Positions 1-7,117 of a stretch of DNA of 62,652 bases are shown piece after piece. Position 1 is the first letter of the stretch. Each line of letters starts with the position of its first letter. The notes under the pieces are model-generated. The model was not told where the DNA came from, did no database searches, and saw nothing but the letters and a program-made list of their open reading frames with translations. This stretch comes from a bacterium (GTDB lineage Bacteria > Bacillota > Clostridia > Lachnospirales > Lachnospiraceae): assembly GCA_030539495.1 (NCBI GenBank), contig JAUNRX010000006.1:1-62652 (forward strand), in the 5' to 3' direction. The translations under genes were made by a program, and so were the position numbers.

Positions 1-241
1 CTCTATGGATTCGTACATAATATTAACGATACAAATTTGGATGACAAAATGATGAGAAGCACCTATTTTATATTACTTCTTTGTTCGGACACTATTCGGA
101 AGAGATGAACGGTCTAGATTATTTACAGAACTTGATCAGCTGCATATGGATATCTTTGAGTATGTGGATAAGATAACCTCTACTGAGTTACCGACAGGAA
201 CACCTTGCAAAGGAGAACATTATAATGAAACTAAGCTATAA
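1..241 (+). pseudogene. 3' end of an unidentified, apparently frameshifted gene
   Basis: The window opens inside an open frame (frame 1, stop near 107). From about position 75 a second frame continues to a stop at 239-241, with a helical-looking tail (LFTELDQLHMDIFEYVDK). One extra base near 79-83 would join the two frames into one protein. The second frame overlaps the next start codon by 17 bases, as is common in operons. I do not recognise the family; DUF1048-type genes often follow a PadR-type regulator, but nothing here proves that. A sequencing error would explain the break equally well. Confidence 0.3.
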
Positions 242-848
242 TTTTTACATTAAAGAACTAAACGGCGAGTATAAAAAGACAATAGAGAAAATCGGACTAT
301 ACGCAACGATACATAACATAGTTGGGAAGAAACTTGATGAGCAAATGATAACGCTAATCAAGAAAATGCTGCATGCCCAACAAAATAACCATCCTGTGGA
401 GACCGTCGTAGGAATGGATTTGGAGTACTTCTGTAACGAACAGTTTTCGGATTTTGGACATATAACCAAGCTTGCAGGATTGTTTTATGTCTTATATCGA
501 TTAGCCTGCATTATTGCGCCAATAAGCGCGTTATTTCTTCTTCCTTATGTAGGAGAATACGACCTTCTTTTTATGTCACAAGATATCTATAGTTTTACAC
601 TAGGAACTTGTACCTGTATTCTTAGTTTTGGTATCGTAAATGTTTGTATAAGACCTTATCTTTTTAGAAGTGAAAAGTTTACCACTAGGACTTACACAAG
701 TTTAGTGCTTGTAACTTTGCTCCTTTTATTATTTGCCGAATACTATTTTAGGATTGAATATACCATTTTAGTTCCTCGAATTGCGATACTATTCGTTAGC
801 GTCATGTATTTGATTTTATATAAAGGAATGCAGTTTCTTCGCTCGTAG
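225..848 (+). CDS. DUF1048/HAAS-like membrane protein
   Basis: A 207-residue protein of unknown function. The soluble N-terminal ~85 residues are helical and charged, with a segment like the end of DUF1048-type domains (VETVVGMDLEYFCNEQF, about 58-74). About four hydrophobic segments follow (roughly 86-108, 120-140, 155-175, 180-200). The family is usually paired with PadR-type regulators and is thought to act as a membrane signalling or assembly adaptor. AAAGGAG at 209-215 supports the ATG at 225. The broken upstream frame overlaps its start. Family assignment is by pattern only. Confidence 0.55.
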   Translation: MKLSYNFYIKELNGEYKKTIEKIGLYATIHNIVGKKLDEQMITLIKKMLHAQQNNHPVETVVGMDLEYFCNEQFSDFGHITKLAGLFYVLYRLACIIAPISALFLLPYVGEYDLLFMSQDIYSFTLGTCTCILSFGIVNVCIRPYLFRSEKFTTRTYTSLVLVTLLLLLFAEYYFRIEYTILVPRIAILFVSVMYLILYKGMQFLRS

Positions 849-890
849 TTTGTCAGCGATATGGAATATTTGGTTATCTTCTAAAAGACT

Positions 891-919
891 GTATATTTTT
901 TTGTGATTCAACCATGTTA
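891..919 (+). promoter_or_regulatory. Sigma-G/F-like promoter
   Basis: GTATA at 891-895, a 17-base spacer, and CATGTTA at 913-919 fit the forespore sigma-G consensus GHATR-N17/18-CATNHTA. It lies about 40 bases upstream of the small basic protein at 960. No sigma-A hexamers of similar quality are seen here. Confidence 0.45.
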
Positions 920-959
920 ATAAGGTACTCACAAATCGTTTCAAAGGAGGCTTAACTAT

Positions 960-1094
960 ATGCCGAAAGACAGCCAGCCAGATAACAAACAGGCACGTAT
1001 GGAAAAATGCAATGGACAAACTCCGATTACACGCGAGAACATGAACAAAAATCCCAATGCAAAACATAAGTCCGTAAAGCATAACGACGTATAA
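960..1094 (+). CDS. Small basic protein, possibly a minor spore protein
   Basis: A 44-residue protein, hydrophilic and rich in Lys, Asn, Gln and His, with no hydrophobic core and one Cys (MPKDSQPDNK start, KHKSVKHNDV end). AAGGAGG at 944-950 with a 9-base spacer fixes the start, and a terminator follows at 1122. The composition resembles minor small acid-soluble spore proteins of the SspP type, and the sigma-G-like promoter upstream points the same way. There is no clear family signature, so the spore role is inference. Two overlapping minus-strand frames here are shadows. Confidence 0.65.
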   Translation: MPKDSQPDNKQARMEKCNGQTPITRENMNKNPNAKHKSVKHNDV

Positions 1095-1121
1095 GAAGTG
1101 AATACGATACCATAGGTAAAG

Positions 1122-1172
1122 AAAGACAGGATTAGACGCAAAAAGCCGACAATCCTGTCTTTTGCTTTTCTA
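1122..1172 (+). terminator. Rho-independent terminator
   Basis: Perfect 12-bp stem AAAGACAGGATT (1122-1133) with AATCCTGTCTTT (1151-1162), followed by a T-rich stretch. It ends the small basic protein gene. Confidence 0.8.
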
Positions 1173-1271
1173 TGGAATATGCTATTCTAGATGTATCTCA
1201 TTCAACAAATTATGACACTCCAAATAGTTTATAATAGACTCAAGAAATGAACGATCAAGGGAGGAAAGAGT

Positions 1272-2123
1272 ATGTCACGAATTGATAACATGGCCATAGC
1301 CCAAGAAAATCGCCAAATTGTAAAAACTGGTGCCTATCAGACGGGAAAGAAGCGCATACCTCTAAAACTGACGAATAACGAAGTTACAGAAGTAGAGGTC
1401 TTTTCACCTGAACGAATTGAAAAAATAGTTGAAATATACAAGGTTATGAAAGCAAACGATCACGAGTCTCTTACCATATCCGTACGAAACTGTGACTCAT
1501 TTTCTGCTGCAAAGCTACTTTACGATAGCGGCAAACAGAATGCCTTGGTAATGAACTTTGCTAATGCAATAAGACCCGGTGGAGGATATCTAAGTGGGGC
1601 CAATGCGCAAGAAGAATGCTTGTGCCGTCAAAGTACCCTATATGCTTCCATCAGTTCTAAGAAGGCAGAGGAAATGTACTCCTTTAACGATAAGAAGCGC
1701 TTGCCATTTGACTCGGACTATATGTTGTTATCCAAATTTGTGGAAGTATTTCGTGATCCGGACGGGAACTTGCTAGATAATAGCTTTACCACCTCGGTTA
1801 TGACAATCCCTGCACCAAACTTATTTGGTCGGGCAGCAGATGCTTCTGAAGAAGAAGTGGACAAGATTATGAAGCATCGGATCCGTAACTATTTTACGGT
1901 TGCCATTGAATTTGGCTATCGCCATTTAGTACTTGGAGCTTGGGGATGTGGTGCGTTTGGACACAACGCGAAAAATGTAGCAAGATACTTTCGGGAAGTA
2001 TTATTTGACGAAGGGTATTCTGATTTTTTTAGCACCATTGTGTTTGCCGTACTGGATACCACGTTTACAAGGTATAATTATCATTCCTTTTTGGAGACAT
2101 TTTCAACGCAATACGCGTTTTAA
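1272..2123 (+). CDS. TIGR02452 family protein (microbial PARG/macrodomain-like)
   Basis: A 283-residue cytoplasmic protein. The family core is clear: NFANAIRPGGGYLSGANAQE (about 97-116) followed by CLCRQSTLY, then GAWGCGAFGHN near 232-242. These Gly-rich loops match the microbial poly(ADP-ribose) glycohydrolase type of the macrodomain fold, which removes ADP-ribose or related adducts. The length is normal for the family. The start is an ATG after GGGAGGAAAG. No ADP-ribosyltransferase or toxin gene is adjacent, so the substrate cannot be named. It appears to be transcribed alone. Confidence 0.85.
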   Translation: MSRIDNMAIAQENRQIVKTGAYQTGKKRIPLKLTNNEVTEVEVFSPERIEKIVEIYKVMKANDHESLTISVRNCDSFSAAKLLYDSGKQNALVMNFANAIRPGGGYLSGANAQEECLCRQSTLYASISSKKAEEMYSFNDKKRLPFDSDYMLLSKFVEVFRDPDGNLLDNSFTTSVMTIPAPNLFGRAADASEEEVDKIMKHRIRNYFTVAIEFGYRHLVLGAWGCGAFGHNAKNVARYFREVLFDEGYSDFFSTIVFAVLDTTFTRYNYHSFLETFSTQYAF

Positions 2124-2151
2124 CCTAGTTTCCGATATGTAATTGGCTGGA

Positions 2152-2384
2152 TTGGGTATAGAGGCAAATTTTATTGCCGGTTTGCCCAAAAGTCATCTAA
2201 ATTTATGGCAGATAAGGCGGTTTTGGGTATAGCAAAGACTTTTCGTTCCTCAATGCCCACAAAAATCGAAATTCTTGGGTATTTGAGCATAAAAAACATA
2301 TTGTATGCCCAAACCATAGAAATTCCTTGTGCTGCAAAGCTGTTTTTGGGCATAGAAGCTTAATTTTAGTCCTGTATACCCAAA
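2152..2384. repeat. Array of four TTGGGYAT hairpins
   Basis: Four imperfect inverted repeats, each 38-44 nt, sit at 2152-2190, 2221-2264, 2275-2312 and 2345-2384. All start TTGGG(T/C)AT and end with AT(A/G)CCCA or GCCCAA. Start positions alternate so that units 1-2 and 3-4 look like a diverged tandem duplication of about 124 bp. The first contains an inner GGCAA/TTGCC stem. A fifth unit is at 7909-7935. Minus-strand open frames across this block are a by-product of the repeat. The function is unknown. Confidence 0.6.
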
Positions 2385-2463
2385 TCCACCGAAGGCACGA
2401 TTGGTTTAAGGCAATCGCCGTAGTCCAAAGGATTGAAAGAAAGCGAAAGGAAGTACATATGGA

Positions 2464-2880
2464 ATGATTACAGTGACAAAGACTACCTTTTTCAACGTCC
2501 CTCCTAACCAGGTATTTAAAGTCATAACGAATAACAAGGAATATCGTTGGAGAAGTGACATAAAGAAGATTGATGAGATAGAGAGCGGAAGAACCTTTAT
2601 TGAGTATACCAAGAAAGGAATTCCTACACTTTTTAACATAACGAAACAAATTCCAAACAAAGAATATTGCTTTACCATGGAGAATAACAATCTACATGGC
2701 AAGTGGTCCGGTGTCCTTCAAGAAAAGGAACGAGGAACCTTGCTTACCCTTACAGAAATGATCGAACTTAAGACGAATTTGCTCAAGCCATTTGCGAAGC
2801 ATTTTCTTATAAAGCAGCAAGAGACCTATGTAAACGACTTAACGAAAGCGTTAACGAAGGAGGGAAAGAGAGAGCAATGA
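2464..2880 (+). CDS. SRPBCC (START-like) domain protein
   Basis: A 138-residue soluble protein with the SRPBCC pattern: a first strand ending in NVPPNQVFKVITNN, alternating strands (SGRTFIEYTKKG, KEYCFTMENNN), a Trp-containing strand KWSGVLQEKERGTLLTLTE and a long C-terminal helix. This helix-grip fold binds small hydrophobic ligands, but the ligand here is unknown. GAAAGGAAG lies about 12 bases before the ATG; an earlier ATG at 2459 hits a stop at once. It overlaps the next gene by 4 bases (ATGA), so the two are probably co-translated. Confidence 0.75.
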   Translation: MITVTKTTFFNVPPNQVFKVITNNKEYRWRSDIKKIDEIESGRTFIEYTKKGIPTLFNITKQIPNKEYCFTMENNNLHGKWSGVLQEKERGTLLTLTEMIELKTNLLKPFAKHFLIKQQETYVNDLTKALTKEGKREQ

Positions 2881-3080
2881 GAAAGAAGTTATTAAAAGCA
2901 TCCTCATGGATTGGATTGTTTCTTTTTTCAGCATATTCTATCTGGCACCATGCAGTTGCACCTATTCCGGATGTGATTGCTAACCCTATAATGTTTGTCA
3001 GCGTACTATTAATGCTAGTAGGGGTAGCCTATGATTTTTATAGTTATGCAAAAAGTAAAAATAGTGGTTCAAACGAATAG
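2877..3080 (+). CDS. Small two-helix membrane protein
   Basis: A 67-residue protein with two hydrophobic segments (about 9-24 and 38-54) joined by a short loop with HHAVAPIPDV. The start overlaps the stop of the SRPBCC gene (ATGA), so it is probably translated by coupling. No family is recognised. A partner role for the SRPBCC protein at the membrane is a guess from the overlap. Confidence 0.6.
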   Translation: MRKKLLKASSWIGLFLFSAYSIWHHAVAPIPDVIANPIMFVSVLLMLVGVAYDFYSYAKSKNSGSNE

Positions 3081-3112
3081 TTTATCGAATAAATCAGGAA
3101 AGGAGATCGCAG

Positions 3113-3175
3113 ATGACAGCTTGTTACACCTGTCACCTACGAGAACGTCAACATGAAAGTATTATTAATCAATGA
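3113..3175 (+). CDS. Possible 20-residue leader peptide overlapping the next gene
   Basis: ATG at 3113 has a very good ribosome site (GGAAAGGAG, spacing about 7). It opens a 20-codon frame (starts MTACYTCHLR) that runs through the start of the next gene in another frame and stops at 3173-3175. The next gene's own ATG at 3153 has no visible ribosome site. Translation of this leader may therefore feed the downstream start by reinitiation or coupling. It could equally be a chance frame. Confidence 0.35.
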   Translation: MTACYTCHLRERQHESIINQ

Positions 3176-3584
3176 TTGTGATTATTATGTATATCCAGAA
3201 AATATCACAACACTAGAGGAGTTTGTTACCTATGCCAATACCCATATGGGACGCCTTGTTCCAATGCGTATGTTAAAGGAAGATAACAGTGTAAGCCCTT
3301 ATTACGTAAAAGAAGATATCAAACAATACTACATCAATCCATCCCGCATTGATACCGTAACGGAAGAAGACGTAACCATATTAAGCAAAGCAGAATACGA
3401 GCAAGCCTTAGGAAAAGTCGTAAATGGTGTCTGCATTAACTGCCTCTATTATGATGAGGATGGCATATGTCCATGCGAAGACTATAAGGAGAAGCTATCC
3501 TTAGACGGCAAGTGTTGGGACTTTGAATCAGACGAAGATGATGAAGATGAATTTGATGGATTTGATTTAGATGACGAAGAATAG
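3153..3584 (+). CDS. Hypothetical acidic protein with a Cys cluster
   Basis: A 143-residue protein of unknown function. The first ~95 residues look like a mixed alpha/beta domain (MKVLLINDCDYYVY). A Cys-rich segment near 97-121 (CINCLYYDEDGICPCEDY, then GKCWDF) could bind a metal, and the last ~20 residues are almost all Asp and Glu. No ribosome site precedes ATG 3153, and no other in-frame start lies between it and the in-frame TGA at 3114. Initiation may depend on the overlapping leader frame. The acidic tail suggests a highly soluble cytoplasmic protein. Confidence 0.65.
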   Translation: MKVLLINDCDYYVYPENITTLEEFVTYANTHMGRLVPMRMLKEDNSVSPYYVKEDIKQYYINPSRIDTVTEEDVTILSKAEYEQALGKVVNGVCINCLYYDEDGICPCEDYKEKLSLDGKCWDFESDEDDEDEFDGFDLDDEE

Positions 3585-3712
3585 TCCATTTCACAGAGAT
3601 TATCAATAATTTCCAGTTAAAAAATGTAAAAAATGCTTTGCTTTTCCAAAACCATAGTATAAAATGATTACGCGGATTTATAGTTCCGCTAGAGAGGTCA
3701 GGATTTATTTAT

Positions 3713-4609
3713 ATGTGGTTTTGGTTAGCATTAGCAGCTCTATTTTGTTGGAGCGGATCGGACTTATTTAGTAAAATAGGGTCCAAACCAAATGACAAAC
3801 ACAGTCATTTAAAAATGGTAATGGCAGTAGGCCTAGTAATGGGACTACATGCATTCTATGAGATTTTCGTGGGAGGCGTAAGCATTACGATGCAAGACTT
3901 CCTTACGTATTTACCAGTCTCATTTCTTTATATCTTGTCTATGACATTCGGATATGTTGGATTACGTTATATCGAGTTATCCATCTCATCCCCAATCTGT
4001 AATTCTTCAGGTGCACTCGCTGCAATCTTCCTTTTCGTATTCCTTGGTGAACGTTTAGAATTCTTAAATGTAGTTGCGATCAGTATTGTATGTGTGGGCG
4101 TAATCTGCCTTGGTGTTGCAGAAATGCTTGAAGATGAAGAGCTAAGAACTCGCCGTCAAGAACAAGCAAATATTAAATACAGCAAAAGTTTTCTTGCAAT
4201 CATGCTTCCGGTTCTTTATTGTATCATCGATGCAATTGGAACAGTAGCGGACAGTATCGTATTAGAAACATTAAATGAAAGTACAGCCAATGTAGCTTAC
4301 GAGCTTACATTCTTAGTACTTGGTATTCTTGCTTTTATTTATGTTGTTGTAATCAAGAAAGAAAAACTTACAAAACAAGCAGAAGGACCGAAATTAATCG
4401 GTGCAGTATTCGAAACAGCTGGACAGTTTGCCTATATCTTTGCAATCAGTGCAAATGCAATTGCAGCAGCTCCAGTAATCTCCGCATACTGTGTGTTATC
4501 TGTTGTTTGGAGTAGAATTTTCTTAAAAGAAAAGTTATCCCGCTGGCACTACGCATCCATTGGTATTTGTATCATTGGTATTGTGATCTTAGGTGCTTTA
4601 GAAGGCTAA
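3713..4609 (+). CDS. EamA/DMT-superfamily transporter
   Basis: A 298-residue integral membrane protein with about ten hydrophobic segments in two repeats of five. A charged loop near 140-155 (EDEELRTRRQEQ) separates the halves. Each half ends with a short segment typical of EamA domains (FLFVFLGERLEF and WSRIFLKEKLSRWHY). The substrate is unknown; family members move amino acids, nucleotides, sugars or drugs. A clear terminator follows, and the gene seems to stand alone. Confidence 0.85.
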   Translation: MWFWLALAALFCWSGSDLFSKIGSKPNDKHSHLKMVMAVGLVMGLHAFYEIFVGGVSITMQDFLTYLPVSFLYILSMTFGYVGLRYIELSISSPICNSSGALAAIFLFVFLGERLEFLNVVAISIVCVGVICLGVAEMLEDEELRTRRQEQANIKYSKSFLAIMLPVLYCIIDAIGTVADSIVLETLNESTANVAYELTFLVLGILAFIYVVVIKKEKLTKQAEGPKLIGAVFETAGQFAYIFAISANAIAAAPVISAYCVLSVVWSRIFLKEKLSRWHYASIGICIIGIVILGALEG

Positions 4610-4615
4610 TATAAT

Positions 4616-4666
4616 AACGGAGTATTACAGTGAACTAATATTTAGTCCATTGTGATACTCCGTTTT
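4616..4666 (+). terminator. Rho-independent terminator
   Basis: AACGGAGTAT pairs with ATACTCCGTT around a loop, followed by TTTGTCGTTTT. It ends the DMT transporter gene. Confidence 0.8.
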
Positions 4667-4776
4667 GTCGTTTTATAGACAAGATACACCATGTTGATTA
4701 GTTTAGCTAGACGAACCTTAAGAATTCAAGTATAATGTTCCTAATATACAAACAAATCAGACTAGGAGAGCAATAC

Positions 4777-5340
4777 ATGTTAGAAAACTTTATTCAATTA
4801 GACGGTAATATCTTACTATGGATTCAAGAGTACGTACGAAATGATGTATTAACCCCTGTTTTTAAATTTATTACGCATTTAGGGGATAGCGGTATGATCT
4901 GGATCGTACTTTCCCTTTTATTATTAATTTCAAGAAAAACGAGAAAAGTAGGACTTGCTTCATTACTTGCCCTGTTATTCTCTTTACTTGTAAATAACGG
5001 CATTTTAAAAAATCTAGTTGCAAGAACAAGACCATACGATGTGGTAAATGGCTTACAATTGTTGATCGAACGTCAAACGGATTTTTCCTTCCCATCTGGG
5101 CACACAGGAAGTTCCTTTGCCGCAGCAGTCGTAATGTTCCATGCTCTTCCAAGAAAATATGGCGTTCCTGCATTAGTGTTAGCCTTCCTAATCGCGCTAT
5201 CTCGTCTCTATGTGGGCGTTCATTATCCAACCGATGTCATCTTTGCTGCATGCAGTGGAACCGTACTTGGAATCCTTGCCTATAGGGTTACTGATGTGTT
5301 CTGGGACCGAGTGGTACTAAGTAGAAAAGTCAAAAGTTAA
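4777..5340 (+). CDS. PAP2-family phosphatase
   Basis: A 187-residue membrane protein. The three PAP2 motifs are present: KNLVARTRPY, PSGHTGS and SRLYVGVHYPTD, with catalytic His in the last two. About five membrane segments surround them. Such enzymes dephosphorylate lipid phosphates such as undecaprenyl pyrophosphate or phosphatidic acid on the outer face. ATG 4777 is chosen over the longer frame (4735) because AGGAGAG sits 5-6 bases upstream. A terminator follows directly. Confidence 0.88.
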   Translation: MLENFIQLDGNILLWIQEYVRNDVLTPVFKFITHLGDSGMIWIVLSLLLLISRKTRKVGLASLLALLFSLLVNNGILKNLVARTRPYDVVNGLQLLIERQTDFSFPSGHTGSSFAAAVVMFHALPRKYGVPALVLAFLIALSRLYVGVHYPTDVIFAACSGTVLGILAYRVTDVFWDRVVLSRKVKS

Positions 5341-5357
5341 TAGTTTCATAGATATTA

Positions 5358-5400
5358 AGTCACAATTTATCCCTGCAATGATAAATTGTGACTTTTTGTA
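5358..5400 (+). terminator. Rho-independent terminator
   Basis: Perfect 13-bp stem AGTCACAATTTAT / ATAAATTGTGACT (5358-5370, 5381-5393) followed by a T run. It ends the PAP2 gene. Confidence 0.88.
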
Positions 5401-5502
5401 TTTTCTAAAGAGATTATTAAGTTTTCCGCTTTAATATTGACAAATTCTAGGAAAAAGGATTATAAAGGAATTAGCAATTGTAAAAAATAGGAGGTAACAT
5501 AA

Positions 5503-6660
5503 ATGAACCACTTTATCGCAGAATATCTAGGAAATATAATTCCTGTATCCTTTAATCTATCCCAGGATGGGGAAATCGTAAAAATAGGGAAAGACGAACC
5601 AGAATTTACAGTCACTTTACATAAAGATCTTTCAAAAGAGGAATTATTAACAAGTACGTCACTTGCTTTAGGCGAAGCCTATATGCGAGGAGACATCGAA
5701 GTCGATCATGATTTATATGAAGTCTTAAATAAATTTATGGGACAAATGGACAAATTCAGTTCCAATAAGTCCGTTCTTAAGAAATTAATCTTCACTTCAA
5801 AATCCAAGAAAAATCAAGAAAAAGAAGTAACCAGCCATTATGATATCGGTAATGACTTCTATTCCTTATGGCTCGATGAGTCCATGAGTTATTCCTGTGC
5901 TTACTTTAAGAATGAAAGTGATTCGCTATATCAAGCACAGGTAAACAAAGTAGAACATACTCTTGAAAAATTACATTTAGAAGAAGGCATGACCCTTCTT
6001 GATGTCGGCTGTGGATGGGGCTTCTTACTAAAATATGCCGCTAAGAAATATCATATCAAAGGTACCGGCATTACATTAAGTAAAGAACAATATAAGAAAT
6101 TCAGCGAAGACATCAAAGCAGAAGGATTAGATAATGTGCTGGATGTTAAATTAATGGATTATCGTGACTTACCTAAGAGCGGCCTTATGTTTGACCGTAT
6201 TGTCAGCATCGGTATGATGGAGCACGTTGGCCGTGGTAATTATGAGTTATTCTTAGACTGTATGAAATCCGTATTAAAACCTAAAGGTCTATTCTTATTA
6301 CATTACATTAGTGCACTTCAAGAATTCCCTGGAGATGCATGGATCAAACGATATATCTTCCCAGGCGGAGTTATTCCAAGCCTTCGTGAGATTATCAATA
6401 TTATGGGCGATAAACATCTATATACGTTGGATGTAGAAAGCCTGCGCCGCCACTATAATCGAACTTTACTATGCTGGAGAAAGAATTTCTTAGAGCATCG
6501 TGATCAGATTGTGCAAATGGAAGGCGAAGAGTTCGCACGCATGTGGGAAATTTACCTTTCAGCCTGTGCTGCAACCTTTAATAACGGAATTATTGATGTT
6601 CACCAAATCCTTATGTCCAATGGAGTAAATAACGATTTACCAATGACAAGAATCGTTTAG
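5503..6660 (+). CDS. cfa: Cyclopropane-fatty-acyl-phospholipid synthase
   Basis: A 385-residue cytoplasmic enzyme that methylenates double bonds of membrane phospholipid acyl chains using S-adenosylmethionine. The N-terminal ~105 residues are the lipid-binding part. The methyltransferase domain begins at SHYDIGNDFYSLWLD (about 111-125) and carries the SAM loop LDVGCGWG (166-173), SIGMMEHVG and FLLHYI. The length is typical. AGGAGGT lies 9 bases before the ATG. It stands alone; the adjacent PAP2 gene is also a lipid enzyme. The product protects membranes against acid and solvent in other bacteria. Confidence 0.93.
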   Translation: MNHFIAEYLGNIIPVSFNLSQDGEIVKIGKDEPEFTVTLHKDLSKEELLTSTSLALGEAYMRGDIEVDHDLYEVLNKFMGQMDKFSSNKSVLKKLIFTSKSKKNQEKEVTSHYDIGNDFYSLWLDESMSYSCAYFKNESDSLYQAQVNKVEHTLEKLHLEEGMTLLDVGCGWGFLLKYAAKKYHIKGTGITLSKEQYKKFSEDIKAEGLDNVLDVKLMDYRDLPKSGLMFDRIVSIGMMEHVGRGNYELFLDCMKSVLKPKGLFLLHYISALQEFPGDAWIKRYIFPGGVIPSLREIINIMGDKHLYTLDVESLRRHYNRTLLCWRKNFLEHRDQIVQMEGEEFARMWEIYLSACAATFNNGIIDVHQILMSNGVNNDLPMTRIV

Positions 6661-6684
6661 TTTCCATAGAATTTGTAATTTGTC

Positions 6685-6714
6685 GAATGAGTTTTTTGAA
6701 AATCGTACATGCTA
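6685..6714 (+). promoter_or_regulatory. Sigma-G-like promoter
   Basis: GAATG at 6685-6689, an 18-base spacer and CATGCTA at 6708-6714 match the forespore sigma-G consensus GHATR-N18-CATNHTA at every defined position. Transcription would start near 6721, just before the ribosome site of the small protein at 6742. Confidence 0.55.
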
Positions 6715-6741
6715 CTAGTAAACAAAGAAAAAGGAGCTAGT

Positions 6742-6900
6742 ATGAAACAAAAATCAGAACAAGACAAAACAACAATTGCAACAACAAGTACTAATACATC
6801 TGAAAGTGCTGAACGCGACAGTATGAAAGACAAGATCAATCTTGATTATGACTGGAATACAGAATATGGCGACGGAGATATTCCAAATGTAGACAAATAG
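6742..6900 (+). CDS. Small Ser/Thr/Asp-rich protein, probable forespore product
   Basis: A 52-residue, highly hydrophilic protein without Cys or hydrophobic segments (MKQKSEQDKTT start; tail rich in Asp, Asn and Tyr). AAAGGAG at 6730-6736 places the start at 6742; the in-frame ATG at 6709 lies inside the promoter -10 element. No family is recognised. The sigma-G-like promoter suggests expression in the developing spore, so a small spore-core protein is the best guess, although the composition is more acidic than classic SASPs. Confidence 0.65.
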   Translation: MKQKSEQDKTTIATTSTNTSESAERDSMKDKINLDYDWNTEYGDGDIPNVDK

Positions 6901-6919
6901 CTTGCAGAAATAAAAAAAC

Positions 6920-7019
6920 TTGACAAAAAATAAAGTTTTTTATACACTGTTTTTCGTAAACAGCGCAACTACATTTATTTGTAGGTTCTAACTAGTGAGG
7001 GGGAACGCCCTGACTAGTT
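6920..7019 (+). other. Promoter-like site followed by three hairpins (possible short RNA or leader)
   Basis: TTGACA at 6920-6925 and TATACA at 6941-6946 (15-base spacing) precede three hairpins in tight series. These are CTGTTT/AAACAG (6947-6963), CTACA/TGTAG (6969-6984), and AACTAGT/ACTAGTT with an inner AGGG/CCCT stem (6990-7019). There is no T run after the last stem, so it is not a simple terminator. It may be a short RNA or a leader for the esterase gene. Confidence 0.35.
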
Positions 7020-7041
7020 TAGTACATAAATATTCCTAATT

Positions 7042-7114
7042 GACTTCCTTTCTAGCCAATTTCATCAAAATAGAGTATAATTTTACATCATACTTTTACA
7101 TAAGAAAGGAAGTC
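7042..7114 (+). promoter_or_regulatory. 12-bp inverted repeat covering the esterase ribosome site
   Basis: GACTTCCTTTCT (7042-7053) is the exact reverse complement of AGAAAGGAAGTC (7103-7114), 49 bases apart. The right arm is the ribosome site of the esterase. TATAAT at 7076-7081 lies between the arms. If transcription starts upstream, the repeat could hide the ribosome site; if it starts at that TATAAT, the arms look more like paired operators. Confidence 0.45.
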
Positions 7115-7117
7115 TTT

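Noticed and set aside
2171..2702. Overlapping minus-strand open frames across the hairpin array and the SRPBCC gene start
   Set aside because: They follow the palindromic TTGGGYAT repeat and run antisense into a real gene; no ribosome sites.
7040..7117. Longer N-terminus for the esterase
   Set aside because: Codons lie upstream of the ribosome site and the putative -10, and do not match the family start.
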